From an uncultured Bacteroidota bacterium (GTDB taxonomy: Bacteria; Bacteroidota; Bacteroidia; Bacteroidales; 4484-276): a DNA stretch of 37,670 nt. The position numbers were made by a program, and so were the translations under genes. Shown here in pieces: positions 8,717-18,188 of the stretch. The notes under the pieces were generated by a model that saw nothing but the letters and a program-made list of their open reading frames with translations, did no database searches and was not told where the DNA came from. The first letter of the stretch is position 1. Each line of letters starts with the position of its first letter. The stretch covers positions 1-37,670 of the forward strand of contig CAJATL010000188.1 in assembly GCA_903944895.1 (NCBI GenBank), read 5' to 3'.

Positions 8717-9310
8717 TTACTCTGTTTTCTTTTCCTCTTCATTGGTTTCAACAGCTACGTCAGCTTCGGTTTCCGATACTTTTGAATCTAAAACTGCTTC
8801 AACCTTTTCTTCCTTTTTAACTTCTGCCACTTCTTTTGTTGCTTTGGCAGTTGCTACTGTTGTTTCTTCCGATGCTGAACCTTTTCCTGAACCTCTTCTT
8901 CTGCGTTTTGCTGCAGTTTTTCCTGAAGGTGTTTCACTACCCAACAGTAAAGTATTATAGTCAACCAGTTCCATCATGCACATCTCAGCATTATCTCCAA
9001 GACGGTTAGCCATCTTGATAATTCTGGTGTATCCACCCGGGCGGTTAGCCACTTTTGTCGAAACTTCCCTGAAGAGTTCGGTTACAGCGTCCTTACTTTG
9101 AAGGTAGCTAAAAACCATTCGGCGGGAGTGCGTTGTATCCTCTTTTGATTTTGTAATCAGCGGTTCAACATATATTCTGAGAGCTTTTGCCTTTGCAACA
9201 GTCGTCATGATCCTTTTATGCAGAATGAGTGAAGCCGCCATATTGGATAACATCGCTCTGCGATGAGCACTTGTCCTGCTAAGATGATTAAATTTCTTTC
9301 CGTGTCTCAT
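8717..9310 (-). CDS. rplQ: 50S ribosomal protein bL17 with long charged C-terminal tail
   Basis: The N-terminal 120 residues are a standard bL17 ([20 protein letters not shown], then the [15 protein letters not shown] region near the peptide exit tunnel). About 75 further residues follow: a basic [10 protein letters not shown] patch, then an Ala/Glu/Lys-rich low-complexity tail ending EEEKKTE. The 197-aa total compares with 116-127 aa in most bacteria; long tails on bL17 are common in Bacteroidota. It lies 5 nt after rpoA and is the last gene of the cluster. Confidence 0.97.
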   Translation of the reverse strand: MRHGKKFNHLSRTSAHRRAMLSNMAASLILHKRIMTTVAKAKALRIYVEPLITKSKEDTTHSRRMVFSYLQSKDAVTELFREVSTKVANRPGGYTRIIKMANRLGDNAEMCMMELVDYNTLLLGSETPSGKTAAKRRRRGSGKGSASEETTVATAKATKEVAEVKKEEKVEAVLDSKVSETEADVAVETNEEEKKTE

Positions 9311-9315
9311 TTCAA

Positions 9316-10308
9316 TTATTCCTTGTCTAATTTGTACTTTGTTACATTCATTCCAAATTCCAGGCTTTTGGATTTTACAAGTTCTTCAAGTTCAGTAAGC
9401 GATTTTTTACCAAAATTCCTGAATTTAAGCAGATCATTTTTATTAAAGGAAACCAGGTCTCCAAGCGTTTCAACATCAGCAGCTTTTAAGCAGTTTAATG
9501 CTCTGACTGAGAGATCGAGATCGACCAATTTAGTTTTTAACAACTGACGGATATGAAGCGAGCTTTCGTCAAATTCTTCGGTAACATTCTTTTCTTCGGT
9601 TTCGAGGGTGATCTTTTCGTCTGAGAAAAGCATGAAGTGATGAATGAGAATTTTAGCGGCTTCTTTAAGTGCGTCCTTAGGTTGAATTGAACCGTCGGTA
9701 TTGATCTCGAGAACTAATTTTTCGTAATCGGTTTTTTGCTCAACGCGGTAGTTTTCTACAAAATAATTCACGTTCCTGATGGGAGTATGAATAGAGTCGA
9801 TTGAAATGGTACCGATTGGTGCGTTTAGAACTTTGTTTTCGTCAGCGGGAACATATCCGCGGCCTTTGTTAATCGTAATTTCGATTGAAAGCTTAACAGA
9901 AGGTTCCATTGTACAGATTTCCACATCAGGATTTAACACCTGGAAAACTGACAAATATTTATTGATATCGCCTGCTTTGAAAGTTTCCTGTCCTGAGATA
10001 ACAATGTGAACTTTTTCACTGCTATCATCATCAACAAGTTTCTTAAAACGGATTTGCTTTAAGTTTAGCAGAATTTCATTTACATCTTCAACAACACCTT
10101 TTACAGTAGAAAACTCCTGCTCAACACCTTCAATTCGTACTGTTGTGATGGCAAAGCCTTCCAAAGATGATAGGAGGATTCTGCGCAAAGCGTTTCCAAT
10201 TGTGATACCAAATCCGGGCTCCAGCGGGCGGAATTCAAAACTCCCCTTGTAGTCGTCCGATTCGATCATGATCACTTTTTCCGGCTTTTGAAATGCTAAA
10301 ATTGCCAT
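9316..10308 (-). CDS. rpoA: DNA-directed RNA polymerase subunit alpha
   Basis: The protein is 330 aa. The N-terminal assembly domain (about 1-230) includes [23 protein letters not shown], cut here by its standard [11 protein letters not shown] dimerisation helix. A linker leads to the alpha-CTD (about 250-320) with the helix-hairpin-helix region [19 protein letters not shown], which binds UP-element DNA and activators. The length is normal. It sits between rpsD and rplQ, as in other alpha operons. Confidence 0.99.
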   Translation of the reverse strand: MAILAFQKPEKVIMIESDDYKGSFEFRPLEPGFGITIGNALRRILLSSLEGFAITTVRIEGVEQEFSTVKGVVEDVNEILLNLKQIRFKKLVDDDSSEKVHIVISGQETFKAGDINKYLSVFQVLNPDVEICTMEPSVKLSIEITINKGRGYVPADENKVLNAPIGTISIDSIHTPIRNVNYFVENYRVEQKTDYEKLVLEINTDGSIQPKDALKEAAKILIHHFMLFSDEKITLETEEKNVTEEFDESSLHIRQLLKTKLVDLDLSVRALNCLKAADVETLGDLVSFNKNDLLKFRNFGKKSLTELEELVKSKSLEFGMNVTKYKLDKE

Positions 10309-10351
10309 GATTTAAACCTTTGGGTTATTAATTTTTTACTAATTCTGAATA

Positions 10352-10957
10352 TTACTTAGAATACAACTCCACGATAAGTTGCTCGTTGATATTTTCCGGG
10401 ATTTCAGCTCTTTCAGGATACGACATAAACCTTCCGGTCATTTTATCCTGATCCCATTCCAGCCATGAATACCTGTTTGCTCTTGAAGCAACAGCATCCA
10501 GAATAACTTCGAGAGATTTTGATTTTTCACGAACACCAACAACATCACCTGCACGCAATGAGTAAGATGGTACATTTACCAGTTCTCCATTAACAGTAAT
10601 GTGACGGTGAGAAACCAACTGACGGGCTGCCGAACGGGTTGGAGCGATTCCAAGACGAAACACAACATTGTCGAGACGCGATTCGATAAGCTGAAGTAAA
10701 ACGGTACCAGTAACGCCTTTTTTGCTGCTAGCTTTTTCGAAGACATTTCTGAATTGTTTTTCCAAAATACCGTAAGTGTATTTGGCTTTTTGCTTTTCAG
10801 CAAGCTGAATACCGTATTCTGACGGTTTTTTCCGGCGTTTGTTTATGCCATGTTGTCCCGGTGGATAATTTTTCTTTTCGAAATTTTTGTCGGCGCCGAA
10901 GAGCGGTTCACCAAATTTCCTTGAGATTCTTGTTTTTGGCCCAATGTATCTTGCCAT
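10352..10957 (-). CDS. rpsD: 30S ribosomal protein uS4
   Basis: This 201-aa primary 16S rRNA binder has the S4 RNA-binding domain at about 92-155 ([20 protein letters not shown], then [10 protein letters not shown]). The N-terminal region lacks the Cys-rich zinc knuckle found in some S4 proteins, so it is the zinc-free form. It lies between rpsK (39 nt) and rpoA (43 nt). S4 regulates the alpha operon in E. coli; no equivalent pseudoknot was identified here. Confidence 0.99.
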   Translation of the reverse strand: MARYIGPKTRISRKFGEPLFGADKNFEKKNYPPGQHGINKRRKKPSEYGIQLAEKQKAKYTYGILEKQFRNVFEKASSKKGVTGTVLLQLIESRLDNVVFRLGIAPTRSAARQLVSHRHITVNGELVNVPSYSLRAGDVVGVREKSKSLEVILDAVASRANRYSWLEWDQDKMTGRFMSYPERAEIPENINEQLIVELYSK

Positions 10958-10996
10958 TTCTATCTTTTGCTTTTAAGTTTGCTAAATTCGACTAAA

Positions 10997-11392
10997 TTAT
11001 ACCCGTCTGCGTTTTGGAGGACGACAACCGTTGTGTGGCAAAGGTGTAATGTCGTTAATCTCGGTAACTTCAATACCGGCTGAATGCAATGTTCTGATTG
11101 CAGATTCTCTTCCGGAGCCAGGTCCTTTAACAAATACCTTAACTTTTCTCAGGCCAAGGTCAAATGCTACTTTTGCACAATCTTCCGAAGCAGTTTGTGC
11201 TGCGTATGGGGTGTTCTTTTTAGAACCTCTGAACCCCATCTTACCGGAGGAAGACCATGATATTACCTGTCCTGCGTTGTTGGTAAGTGTTACGATCAGG
11301 TTATTAAACGAAGCACTCACGTAGGCTCTTCCGTAAGGTTCAACCTTAACGACCCGTTTCTTTGTACTTCTTGGTTTTGCTGTTTTTGCCAT
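10997..11392 (-). CDS. rpsK: 30S ribosomal protein uS11
   Basis: The protein is 131 aa. The basic N-terminal tail ([18 protein letters not shown]) is followed by the core with [29 protein letters not shown] and the C-terminal [18 protein letters not shown] signature. It forms part of the 30S platform near the E site. Its place between rpsM and rpsD is conserved. Confidence 0.99.
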   Translation of the reverse strand: MAKTAKPRSTKKRVVKVEPYGRAYVSASFNNLIVTLTNNAGQVISWSSSGKMGFRGSKKNTPYAAQTASEDCAKVAFDLGLRKVKVFVKGPGSGRESAIRTLHSAGIEVTEINDITPLPHNGCRPPKRRRV

Positions 11393-11444
11393 ATTAGATT
11401 AGACTTTCAAAATTCTGAAAACTGTAATAATGTGAAATCATCTA

Positions 11445-11825
11445 TTAACCTTTAGCTGCCTTTTTCTTGTTAGCAACAGTTTTTTTACGTCCTTTACGAG
11501 TACGGGCATTATTTTTAGTGGACTGTCCGCGCAAAGGAAGACCTAAACGATGACGGATTCCGCGATATGTACCAATATCCATCAAACGTTTGATATTCAT
11601 TTGAACTTCCGAACGAAGTGCACCTTCAACTTTAACCTGTTCGTTAATAATAGTTCGGATTTGATTTTGCTCATCATCAGTCCAGTCCTGGACTTTCTTA
11701 TTGATATCAACTCCGGCTTTTTCCAAAATATCACGAGCAAGGCTTTTGCCGATGCCGTAAATGTAGGTTAGCCCTATTACGCCTCTTTTATTTTTTGGTA
11801 AGTCGATACCTGAAATACGTGCCAT
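11445..11825 (-). CDS. rpsM: 30S ribosomal protein uS13
   Basis: The protein is 126 aa. It starts [20 protein letters not shown], has the helix-hairpin-helix [11 protein letters not shown], and ends in a Lys/Arg-rich tail containing [17 protein letters not shown] that reaches toward the A and P sites. It is located in the 30S head and contacts uS19. It follows rpmJ by 22 nt. Confidence 0.99.
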   Translation of the reverse strand: MARISGIDLPKNKRGVIGLTYIYGIGKSLARDILEKAGVDINKKVQDWTDDEQNQIRTIINEQVKVEGALRSEVQMNIKRLMDIGTYRGIRHRLGLPLRGQSTKNNARTRKGRKKTVANKKKAAKG

Positions 11826-11847
11826 AATTTGATAATTTTAATTGTTA

Positions 11848-11964
11848 TTAACCCTGTCTTTGTTTGTACTTGGGATTTTTTTTGTTGATCACATACAACC
11901 TGCCTTTACGGCGGACAATTTTACACTCGGGTGTTCTTTTTTTAACTGAAGCTCTTACTTTCAT
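11848..11964 (-). CDS. rpmJ: 50S ribosomal protein bL36, zinc-free form
   Basis: This 38-aa protein starts at the ATG at 11964 ([20 protein letters not shown]) and ends KYKQRQG. The reading frame extends upstream, but family length fixes this start. Of the zinc ligands of the classical form (Cys, Cys, Cys, His), only Cys14 remains. The others are replaced by T/P-region residues, Asn and Tyr. It is therefore a C-minus bL36 that should not bind zinc. It follows infA by 13 nt. Confidence 0.97.
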
Positions 11965-11977
11965 ATCTATGCTTTTA

Positions 11978-12196
11978 TTACTTGTATCTGAACGTGATTC
12001 TTCCTTTTGATAAATCATAGGGCGACATGGCAATTTTTACGCGGTCACCGGGTAGAATTTTTATGTAATGCATCCTCATTTTTCCCGAAATATGTGCAGT
12101 AATTACATGCCCGTTTTCCAGTTCTACTCTGAACATTGCATTTCCCAGTGATTCGATAACTGTTCCGTCTTGCTCTATAACAGCTTGTTTAGCCAT
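11978..12196 (-). CDS. infA: Translation initiation factor IF-1
   Basis: This 72-aa single OB-fold protein binds the 30S A site during initiation. The standard sequence is visible: [36 protein letters not shown] and the C-terminal [15 protein letters not shown]. It lies between map and rpmJ, the typical infA-rpmJ-rpsM order. Confidence 0.99.
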   Translation of the reverse strand: MAKQAVIEQDGTVIESLGNAMFRVELENGHVITAHISGKMRMHYIKILPGDRVKIAMSPYDLSKGRITFRYK

Positions 12197-12218
12197 TCAA
12201 AAAAACTTTAATTACTTG

Positions 12219-12998
12219 TTATTTGTTCTTACTTAAAACTTCTTCTATAAAATCAAATGTAGATAGAATTTCAGCGTACCCTTTTCTAATCACTACATCA
12301 TGTTCGAAATGAGCTGACGGCATTTTATCGGCAGTTCTGATTGTCCATCCATCTTTGTCCTGGGTAACATTTTTAACTCCCAGATTAATCATCGGCTCGA
12401 TGGCGATAACCATTCCCTCCAGCAACTCTTTTCCCTGTCCGCGTCTCCCGTAATTTGGTACTTCCGGTTTTTCGTGAAGGTTTTTTCCCAAGCCATGACC
12501 AACAAGGTCGCGGACTACAGAATAACCAAAACCTTCAACATACGACTGAACAGCATATCCAATATCCCCTACCCTTTTTCCTGCTATTGCGGTTTCGATA
12601 GCGCGATAAAGTGAATTCCTGGTACGTTCCAGAAGCAAAAGCACATTTTCGTCAACAACTCCAATTGCAAAGGTGTAAGCTGAATCGCCAAAGTAACCAT
12701 TTTTTTTAACTCCACAATCAACCGATACAATGTCTCCATCGCGAAGCTGACGTTTCCCCGGAATTCCATGAACAACTTCATCGTTTACCGAGATGCAAAG
12801 TGAAGCAGGAAAACCGTTATAGCCTTTAAAACCTGGAATTCCCTGATTATCTCTGATGAATTCCTCAGCTATCTTATCCAAAGCTAATGTAGTGACTCCA
12901 GGAACTAAATGACTGGCTACTTCTGCTAAAGTTTTACCAACAAGTAAAGAACTATGTCTTATTAATTCTATTTCTTCTTCGGTCTTTATTAGAACCAT
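12219..12998 (-). CDS. map: Methionine aminopeptidase, type I
   Basis: This 259-aa enzyme removes the initiator methionine from nascent proteins. The pita-bread fold's five metal ligands are all identifiable: Asp94 (VDCG), Asp105 (FGDSAY), His168 (GHGLG), Glu201 (IEPMI) and Glu232 (FEHDVVI). The substrate-binding His77 is in EVVHGIP. There is no N-terminal zinc finger extension, so it is type Ia. Between secY and infA, it links protein export and initiation genes in the cluster. adk, often located here in Firmicutes, is absent. Confidence 0.98.
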   Translation of the reverse strand: MVLIKTEEEIELIRHSSLLVGKTLAEVASHLVPGVTTLALDKIAEEFIRDNQGIPGFKGYNGFPASLCISVNDEVVHGIPGKRQLRDGDIVSVDCGVKKNGYFGDSAYTFAIGVVDENVLLLLERTRNSLYRAIETAIAGKRVGDIGYAVQSYVEGFGYSVVRDLVGHGLGKNLHEKPEVPNYGRRGQGKELLEGMVIAIEPMINLGVKNVTQDKDGWTIRTADKMPSAHFEHDVVIRKGYAEILSTFDFIEEVLSKNK

Positions 12999-13027
12999 TC
13001 GAAGTATTATTTAATCGGATTTATAGC

Positions 13028-14383
13028 TTAGAATGCCGAACGACCCTTGATTCTGCCAGATTTGGTCAATCCATCATAATGACGCATGAGCAAATGGCTT
13101 TCGATCTGTTGCAAGGTATCGAGGACAACACCAACTAAAATCAGCAGCGAAGTACCACCAAAAAACTGTGCAAATTGCTGATTAACACCAATCAATCGTA
13201 CAAGTGCCGGCATGATGGCAACAAAACCCAGAAACAAGGAACCTGGAAATGTGATCCTCGACATTACTGTATCAATAAACTCAGCAGTTTTACGCCCGGG
13301 TTTTACACCAGGAATAAATCCTCCGTTTTTCTTCATATCATCAGCCATTTGGTTAGGATTAACGGTAATGGCTGTGTAAAAGTAGGTGAACATTACAATC
13401 AGGATAAAGAATGTAAGGTTGTACCATAAACCATCGATGTTGGTAAATGCTGATGCAAATCCGGTTAAAGTATCCGATTGGGCGTATTGTGCAATTGTTA
13501 AAGGCAGGAACATGATTGCCTGGGCAAAAATGATTGGCATTACACCGGCAGCATTAACTTTTAAAGGAATGTACTGACGAACGCCACCATATTGTTTGTT
13601 TCCAACGATCCGTTTTGCATATTGTACCGGAATCCGGCGTGTACCCTGAACAAGAAGTATTGTAAGCAGAACAACACCAACCAGAATAATCAATTCGATA
13701 ATGAATACTACCAAACCACCACCTTGTTCTTCCATTCTCGAGATAAACTCTCCAAACAAAGCAAAAGGTAAACGTGCGATGATACCAATCATAATGATCA
13801 ATGAAATACCGTTACCGATACCTTTATCAGTTATTTTCTCACCCAACCACATTACAAACATCGAACCGGCGGTAAGCATGATGATGCTTGAAATACCAAA
13901 GAACGAAAAGATAGAATGTGAGGTTACATTTGGATCGAAAGGATAAATAGCTTCAGGTGCTAATTGGGCGGTAAGGTTAGCGATGTATGCAGGCGATTGG
14001 AAAATAAGAATGATTACCGTTAAGTAACGTGTAATCTGATTAATTTTCTTACGTCCGCTTTCGCCTTCTTTTTGAAGTTTCTGGAAATACGGAATGGCCA
14101 TACCTAACAATTGCACCACAATGGATGCAGAAATGTAAGGCATGATACCAAGTGCAAAAATTGAAGCATTAGAAAAAGCTCCTCCCGAAAACATGTTGAG
14201 CAGTCCCAATAAACCTTCCTGGGTTTGGGCCTGCAAAGCGCTTAACATGTCGGGATCCACTCCGGGAAGAACTACATAAGAACCCAAACGGTACAACAGA
14301 ATGATACCGAGTGTATATGCGATCCTTTTTCGCAGTTCTTCGATTTTGTAGATATTACGTATGGTTTCTATTAACTTTTTCAT
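13028..14383 (-). CDS. secY: Preprotein translocase subunit SecY
   Basis: This 451-aa central channel of the Sec translocon is an inner-membrane protein with about ten transmembrane segments. Signatures include the start of TM2 with plug region (GLLGLLNMFSGGAFSNASIF), the cytoplasmic loop VQGTRRIPVQYAKR for SecA/ribosome contact, and NPNQMADDMKKNGGFIPGVK. It ends with a short basic tail (SGRIKGRSAF). It follows rplO by 8 nt. Confidence 0.99.
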   Translation of the reverse strand: MKKLIETIRNIYKIEELRKRIAYTLGIILLYRLGSYVVLPGVDPDMLSALQAQTQEGLLGLLNMFSGGAFSNASIFALGIMPYISASIVVQLLGMAIPYFQKLQKEGESGRKKINQITRYLTVIILIFQSPAYIANLTAQLAPEAIYPFDPNVTSHSIFSFFGISSIIMLTAGSMFVMWLGEKITDKGIGNGISLIIMIGIIARLPFALFGEFISRMEEQGGGLVVFIIELIILVGVVLLTILLVQGTRRIPVQYAKRIVGNKQYGGVRQYIPLKVNAAGVMPIIFAQAIMFLPLTIAQYAQSDTLTGFASAFTNIDGLWYNLTFFILIVMFTYFYTAITVNPNQMADDMKKNGGFIPGVKPGRKTAEFIDTVMSRITFPGSLFLGFVAIMPALVRLIGVNQQFAQFFGGTSLLILVGVVLDTLQQIESHLLMRHYDGLTKSGRIKGRSAF

Positions 14384-14391
14384 TATGCAAA

Positions 14392-14838
14392 TTAAATTAT
14401 AGTTGCAACACCACCATTAGCTTCAATTGCTTTTTTTGCTGATTCGGAGAAACCGTGAGCTTTAACGTCAATTTTAGCAGTTAATTCTCCACGTCCCAAA
14501 ATCTTAATAAGGTCAACTTTTTGAGCCAGGCCATTGTTAATCAAAACTTCAATATCAAAAACATGAATACCTTTAGTTTCGGCTAATTTTTGCAAAGCAT
14601 CAATATTGATTCCACGATACTCAACACGGTTGAAATTTTTAAAACCACCTTTTGGAACACGTCTGTACAGTGGCATCTGACCGCCTTCGAAGCCTCTCTT
14701 GTGAGAGTAACCTGAGCGCGACTGAGCACCTTTATGGCCTCTTGTTGATGTACCACCTCTTCCGGAGCCTTGTCCGCGACCAATTCGTTTGCCTTTGCTC
14801 ACCGAGCCTTCGGCCGGTTTGAGATTACTTAAATCCAT
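14392..14838 (-). CDS. rplO: 50S ribosomal protein uL15
   Basis: The protein is 148 aa. The Gly/Arg-rich N-terminal extension (KGKRIGRGQGSGRGGTSTRG) threads into 23S rRNA, and GFEGGQMPLYRRVPKGGF precedes the globular domain ending ANGGVATII. The length is normal. It lies between rpmD and secY, as in other spc operons. Confidence 0.99.
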   Translation of the reverse strand: MDLSNLKPAEGSVSKGKRIGRGQGSGRGGTSTRGHKGAQSRSGYSHKRGFEGGQMPLYRRVPKGGFKNFNRVEYRGINIDALQKLAETKGIHVFDIEVLINNGLAQKVDLIKILGRGELTAKIDVKAHGFSESAKKAIEANGGVATII

Positions 14839-14861
14839 TTTATTAAGATGTTATGATAGAT

Positions 14862-15041
14862 TTATACTTCTTCTACTGATAGTAAATGTTTAACTTTTTC
14901 AACCATTCCTAATACCTGAGGAGTAGCTTCAACTTCAACCTGGTGCATCATGTGTTTAATTCCAAGGGCTACCAGGGTTCTCTTCTGCCTTAAAGGGCGT
15001 CCGATACCGCTTTTTATTTGTCTGATTTTTAGCTTCTTCAT
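14862..15041 (-). CDS. rpmD: 50S ribosomal protein uL30
   Basis: The protein is 59 aa with its start at the ATG at 15041 (MKKLKIRQIKSGIG). The open frame runs further upstream, but there it overlaps rpsE and does not encode L30 sequence. The conserved RQKRTLVALGIKHM core and the C-terminal GMVEKVKHLLSVEE helix are present. It lies between rpsE (22 nt) and rplO. Confidence 0.97.
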   Translation of the reverse strand: MKKLKIRQIKSGIGRPLRQKRTLVALGIKHMMHQVEVEATPQVLGMVEKVKHLLSVEEV

Positions 15042-15063
15042 GTTGTAATTGTAATTGATCGAA

Positions 15064-15582
15064 TTAACCGTTAAACACTTTGTCGACTTCAATGCCTCTG
15101 ATCTGGGCAATTGTGTAAGGGTCGCGCATTTTGAGCAGCCCATTGATTGTTGCTTTAACAACGCTGTGAGGATTGGATGAACCTTTTGATTTAGCAAGAA
15201 CATCTTTAATTCCAACACTTTCGAAAACTGCGCGCATAGCACCACCAGCGATTACGCCGGTACCGGGAGCTGCAGGTTTCATGAAAACGTAGGCGCCGCT
15301 ATATTTTCCGTAACCATCGTGTGGGAGTGTTGCATGCAGGATAGGTACTTTTACCAGGTTTTTCTTGGCATCGTCGATACCTTTTGCAATTGCAGCGGTA
15401 ACTTCTTTTGCTTTTCCCAAACCATAACCTACTACTCCATTTTCGTTTCCAACAACAACGATTGCTGAGAAGCTAAATGTACGACCACCCTTGGTAACTT
15501 TTGTAACCCTTTGGATACTAACAAGCTTATCTTTGAATTCGATCTCGCTCGACTTTACTCTTTTTACGTTTACGTTTGTCAT
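15064..15582 (-). CDS. rpsE: 30S ribosomal protein uS5
   Basis: The protein is 172 aa. The N-terminal double-stranded RNA-binding-like domain is followed by the core with [33 protein letters not shown] and [15 protein letters not shown]. It sits at the mRNA entry side of the 30S body and contributes to decoding fidelity. The spectinomycin loop region shows no deletion. It follows rplR by 6 nt. Confidence 0.99.
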   Translation of the reverse strand: MTNVNVKRVKSSEIEFKDKLVSIQRVTKVTKGGRTFSFSAIVVVGNENGVVGYGLGKAKEVTAAIAKGIDDAKKNLVKVPILHATLPHDGYGKYSGAYVFMKPAAPGTGVIAGGAMRAVFESVGIKDVLAKSKGSSNPHSVVKATINGLLKMRDPYTIAQIRGIEVDKVFNG

Positions 15583-15588
15583 AATTCG

Positions 15589-15951
15589 TTAAAATTTAAG
15601 ACCTCCTTCTCTGGCGCCTTCTGCGAGAGATTTAATCCGTCCGTGATACAAATAACCATTTCTGTCGAAAACAACTGATTCGATACCTGCTGCTTTTGCC
15701 TTTTTGGCGATGAGCGTTCCAACTTTCTGCGCCTGTTTCGACTTATTAACTTTTTCTTTTTCAAAATCTTTGCTTGTTGTTGAAGCAGCAACAATGGTGT
15801 TGCCTGCAAGGTCGTCAACAATCTGGGCATAGATTTCTTTATTGCTTCTGAAAACAGTTAAACGTGGCCTTTCAGCTGTACCAGAAATAATCTTTCTGAT
15901 TCTTAGTTTAATCCTTAACCTTCTGTATTCTTTTTTATTCTTTGTAGCCAT
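15589..15951 (-). CDS. rplR: 50S ribosomal protein uL18
   Basis: The protein is 120 aa. It binds 5S rRNA in the central protuberance together with uL5. The basic N-terminus ([20 protein letters not shown]), [14 protein letters not shown], and the C-terminal [20 protein letters not shown] are all present. It lies between rplF and rpsE. Confidence 0.99.
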   Translation of the reverse strand: MATKNKKEYRRLRIKLRIRKIISGTAERPRLTVFRSNKEIYAQIVDDLAGNTIVAASTTSKDFEKEKVNKSKQAQKVGTLIAKKAKAAGIESVVFDRNGYLYHGRIKSLAEGAREGGLKF

Positions 15952-15997
15952 TTTTCAATAGGATTTTACTCCGTTATTGGAATGAATTTTTTAACTA

Positions 15998-16552
15998 TTA
16001 ACTAGCAGCAGCTTTACCAGCTTTGCGCTTGATTTCCTCACCCTGGAATTTAATACCTTTTCCTTTGTATGGTTCAGGTTTGCGGAGTGAACGTATTTTA
16101 GCGGCAATTTGGCCAAGTAACTGTTTATCTATTGATGTGAGGGTAATTATTGGGTTTTTACCACGCTCAGTAACTGTTGTAACTTTAATCTCTTCGGGTA
16201 GAACGACAACAACATTGTGTGAATAACCGAGTGATAATTCGAGCAATTGTCCTTTAGCTACAGCTTTATAACCAACACCAACCAATTCCTGAACAATTTT
16301 AAATTCGTCTGAAACACCATGAACCATATTGGCAATTAATGCTCTGTACAAACCATGTAATGATTTATGCCTTTTTTGCTCGGTAGGTCTTTCAAGTTCG
16401 ATGGTACCGTTTTCAAATTTTACCTTGATATCCGGATCGATTTGTTGTTCGAGAGTTCCCTTTGGTCCTTTAACTGATACCAGGTTTTTTTCTGATATCT
16501 CTATTTGCACACCTTTCGGGACACTTATCGGTAATTTTCCTATTCGTGACAT
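15998..16552 (-). CDS. rplF: 50S ribosomal protein uL6
   Basis: This 184-aa protein has two tandem L6 domains and supports the factor-binding region and sarcin-ricin loop. SRIGKLPISVPKGV opens domain 1. Domain 2 carries the PEPYKGKGIKF signature near the C-terminus. A Shine-Dalgarno-like AAAGGAG (16563-16569) lies 10 nt before the ATG, one of few in the cluster. Confidence 0.99.
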   Translation of the reverse strand: MSRIGKLPISVPKGVQIEISEKNLVSVKGPKGTLEQQIDPDIKVKFENGTIELERPTEQKRHKSLHGLYRALIANMVHGVSDEFKIVQELVGVGYKAVAKGQLLELSLGYSHNVVVVLPEEIKVTTVTERGKNPIITLTSIDKQLLGQIAAKIRSLRKPEPYKGKGIKFQGEEIKRKAGKAAAS

Positions 16553-16570
16553 ATCTTATATTCTCCTTTA

Positions 16571-16969
16571 TTAGCTGACGTAACACAATACTTCACCACC
16601 AACATTGTCTTTTTTAGCTTCTTTGTCGGTCATCAGGCCATGAGATGTACTGATAATAGCGATTCCTAAACCATTGAGTACGCGTGGAAGTTTATCCGAT
16701 CCGACATATTGTCTTAAACCCGGGCGGCTAACTCTTTTTAATGAAGTAATTGCTGGAAGTTTTGAAACCGGATGATATTTTAAAGCAATTTTTATTGTTC
16801 CGGGAAACTTATCATCTTCAAATTTATAGTTCAGGATGTATCCTTTTTCGAACAATATTTTTGTCATTTCCTTTTTCAGATTCGAGGTAGGAATTTCAAC
16901 GATGCGGTGGTTAGCCATGATCGCGTTCCTGATCTGTGTCAAATAATCTGCAATTGGGTCAGTTACCAT
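16571..16969 (-). CDS. rpsH: 30S ribosomal protein uS8
   Basis: The protein is 132 aa. The primary 16S rRNA binder begins [14 protein letters not shown] and ends with the conserved [20 protein letters not shown] block. In E. coli S8 represses the spc operon by binding the rplE leader; no matching site was identified here. It follows rpsN by 42 nt. Confidence 0.99.
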   Translation of the reverse strand: MVTDPIADYLTQIRNAIMANHRIVEIPTSNLKKEMTKILFEKGYILNYKFEDDKFPGTIKIALKYHPVSKLPAITSLKRVSRPGLRQYVGSDKLPRVLNGLGIAIISTSHGLMTDKEAKKDNVGGEVLCYVS

Positions 16970-17011
16970 ATTTTACTGCAATTAAAATTATATTTCTTAA
17001 AATAAATACTA

Positions 17012-17281
17012 TTACCAACTTGCTTTTTTTACCCCTGGAATCAAACCTGCCAAGGCCATTTCCCTGAAAGTGATGCGGGAAAGACCGAATTGCCTCATGT
17101 ATCCTTTTGGACGGCCTGTTAGTTTGCAACGGTTGTGCATTCTGATAGGTGAAGCATTTTTGGGTAATTTTTGCAAGCCTATAACATCGCCGGCTTCTTT
17201 TAATGCCTTGCGTTTTTTGTCATACTTGTCAACGAGCTTTGCTCTTTTGACTTCTCTTGCTTTCATCGACTCTTTAGCCAT
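17012..17281 (-). CDS. rpsN: 30S ribosomal protein uS14, zinc-free form
   Basis: The protein is 89 aa. [13 protein letters not shown] opens, and the C-terminal [20 protein letters not shown] block is standard. It carries a single Cys and no CxxC pairs, so it is the C-minus form rather than the 61-aa zinc form. It contacts uS3 and uS10 in the 30S head. It lies 9 nt after rplE. Confidence 0.99.
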   Translation of the reverse strand: MAKESMKAREVKRAKLVDKYDKKRKALKEAGDVIGLQKLPKNASPIRMHNRCKLTGRPKGYMRQFGLSRITFREMALAGLIPGVKKASW

Positions 17282-17290
17282 ATTGAATCG

Positions 17291-17845
17291 TTATTTCTGA
17301 TTTTTAAATGGTATTCCAAATTCTCTAAGCAGTGCATGTGCTTCTTTATCGGTGTTGGCAGTGGTAACAAAAGTGATATCCATTCCGGTAATTTTGTTGA
17401 CCTTGTCGATGTTGATTTCCGGGAAAATGATCTGCTCAGTTACGCCTAAGGTGTAGTTTCCGCGTCCATCAAAACCTTTTTCGTTGATACCTTTAAAGTC
17501 TCTGATCCGGGGTATAGCAACTGAGATGAGCCTGTCGAGGAATTCATACATTTTGTCGCTTCTGAGTGTTACACGAACTCCAATGGGCATTCCTTTTCTT
17601 AGCTTAAAATTGGAGATGTCTTTTTTGGATTTTGTAGAGACAGCTTTTTGTCCTGATATCTGAGTCATTTCGGCGATTCCGAAATCCAGCAGTTTTTTAT
17701 CGGCAATAGCGTCGCCTAATCCACAATTCAGAGAAATCTTTAAAAGCCTTGGCGCTTGCATGGTGCTTTTGTATTCAAACTGCTTCATTAAAGCAGGATG
17801 GATCTCATTCTGATACTTTTCTTTTAATCTTGGCTTGTAACTCAT
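17291..17845 (-). CDS. rplE: 50S ribosomal protein uL5
   Basis: The protein is 184 aa. It binds 5S rRNA and contacts P-site tRNA and the 30S head. Visible motifs include [35 protein letters not shown] and [17 protein letters not shown]. Its ATG overlaps the rplX stop codon as TAATG, so the two are probably translationally coupled. Confidence 0.99.
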   Translation of the reverse strand: MSYKPRLKEKYQNEIHPALMKQFEYKSTMQAPRLLKISLNCGLGDAIADKKLLDFGIAEMTQISGQKAVSTKSKKDISNFKLRKGMPIGVRVTLRSDKMYEFLDRLISVAIPRIRDFKGINEKGFDGRGNYTLGVTEQIIFPEINIDKVNKITGMDITFVTTANTDKEAHALLREFGIPFKNQK

Positions 17846-18171
17846 TACTTGATAACCTCCCCTGATTTTTTAGAGTAGCGGACCACTTTACCTGTTTTTT
17901 CATCCACACGGCGTCCGACGCGTGTTGGTTTTCCTGTGCTGTCGATAACTTTAAGGTTCGACACATGCACACCTGCTTCTTTTTTTACGATTCCGCCCTG
18001 GGGACTTTTAGCATTCGGTTTGGTATGTTTAGAGACCAAATTGATGTTTTCCACAATAGCCTTAGCTTTTTTGGCATCGAGTATCAGGACTTTTCCCTGT
18101 TGTCCTCGTGAATCGCCGGCAATAACCATTACATTATCACCCTTTTTTATATGCAATTTTTGTTTCGTCAT
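17845..18171 (-). CDS. rplX: 50S ribosomal protein uL24
   Basis: The protein is 108 aa from the ATG at 18171 ([19 protein letters not shown]). A longer frame starts at an in-frame TTG at 18186, but a GGAGG lies exactly 8 nt before the ATG, which decides the start. The KOW motif ([19 protein letters not shown]) is at about 10-28. It initiates 50S assembly and lies near the exit tunnel. The stop overlaps the rplE start by one base. Confidence 0.97.
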   Translation of the reverse strand: MTKQKLHIKKGDNVMVIAGDSRGQQGKVLILDAKKAKAIVENINLVSKHTKPNAKSPQGGIVKKEAGVHVSNLKVIDSTGKPTRVGRRVDEKTGKVVRYSKKSGEVIK

Positions 18172-18179
18172 GATTTGTT

Positions 18180-18184
18180 CCTCC
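18180..18184 (-). promoter_or_regulatory. Strong Shine-Dalgarno site deciding the rplX start
   Basis: GGAGG on the minus strand has an 8-nt spacer to the ATG at 18171, the same spacing as at hsp20. It lies in the 17-nt gap after rplN and argues for the ATG rather than the TTG at 18186. Confidence 0.65.
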
Positions 18185-18188
18185 AATT

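Noticed and set aside
15042-15245. Upstream extension of the rpmD frame
   Set aside because: It overlaps rpsE in another frame; uL30 starts at 15041 by family length.
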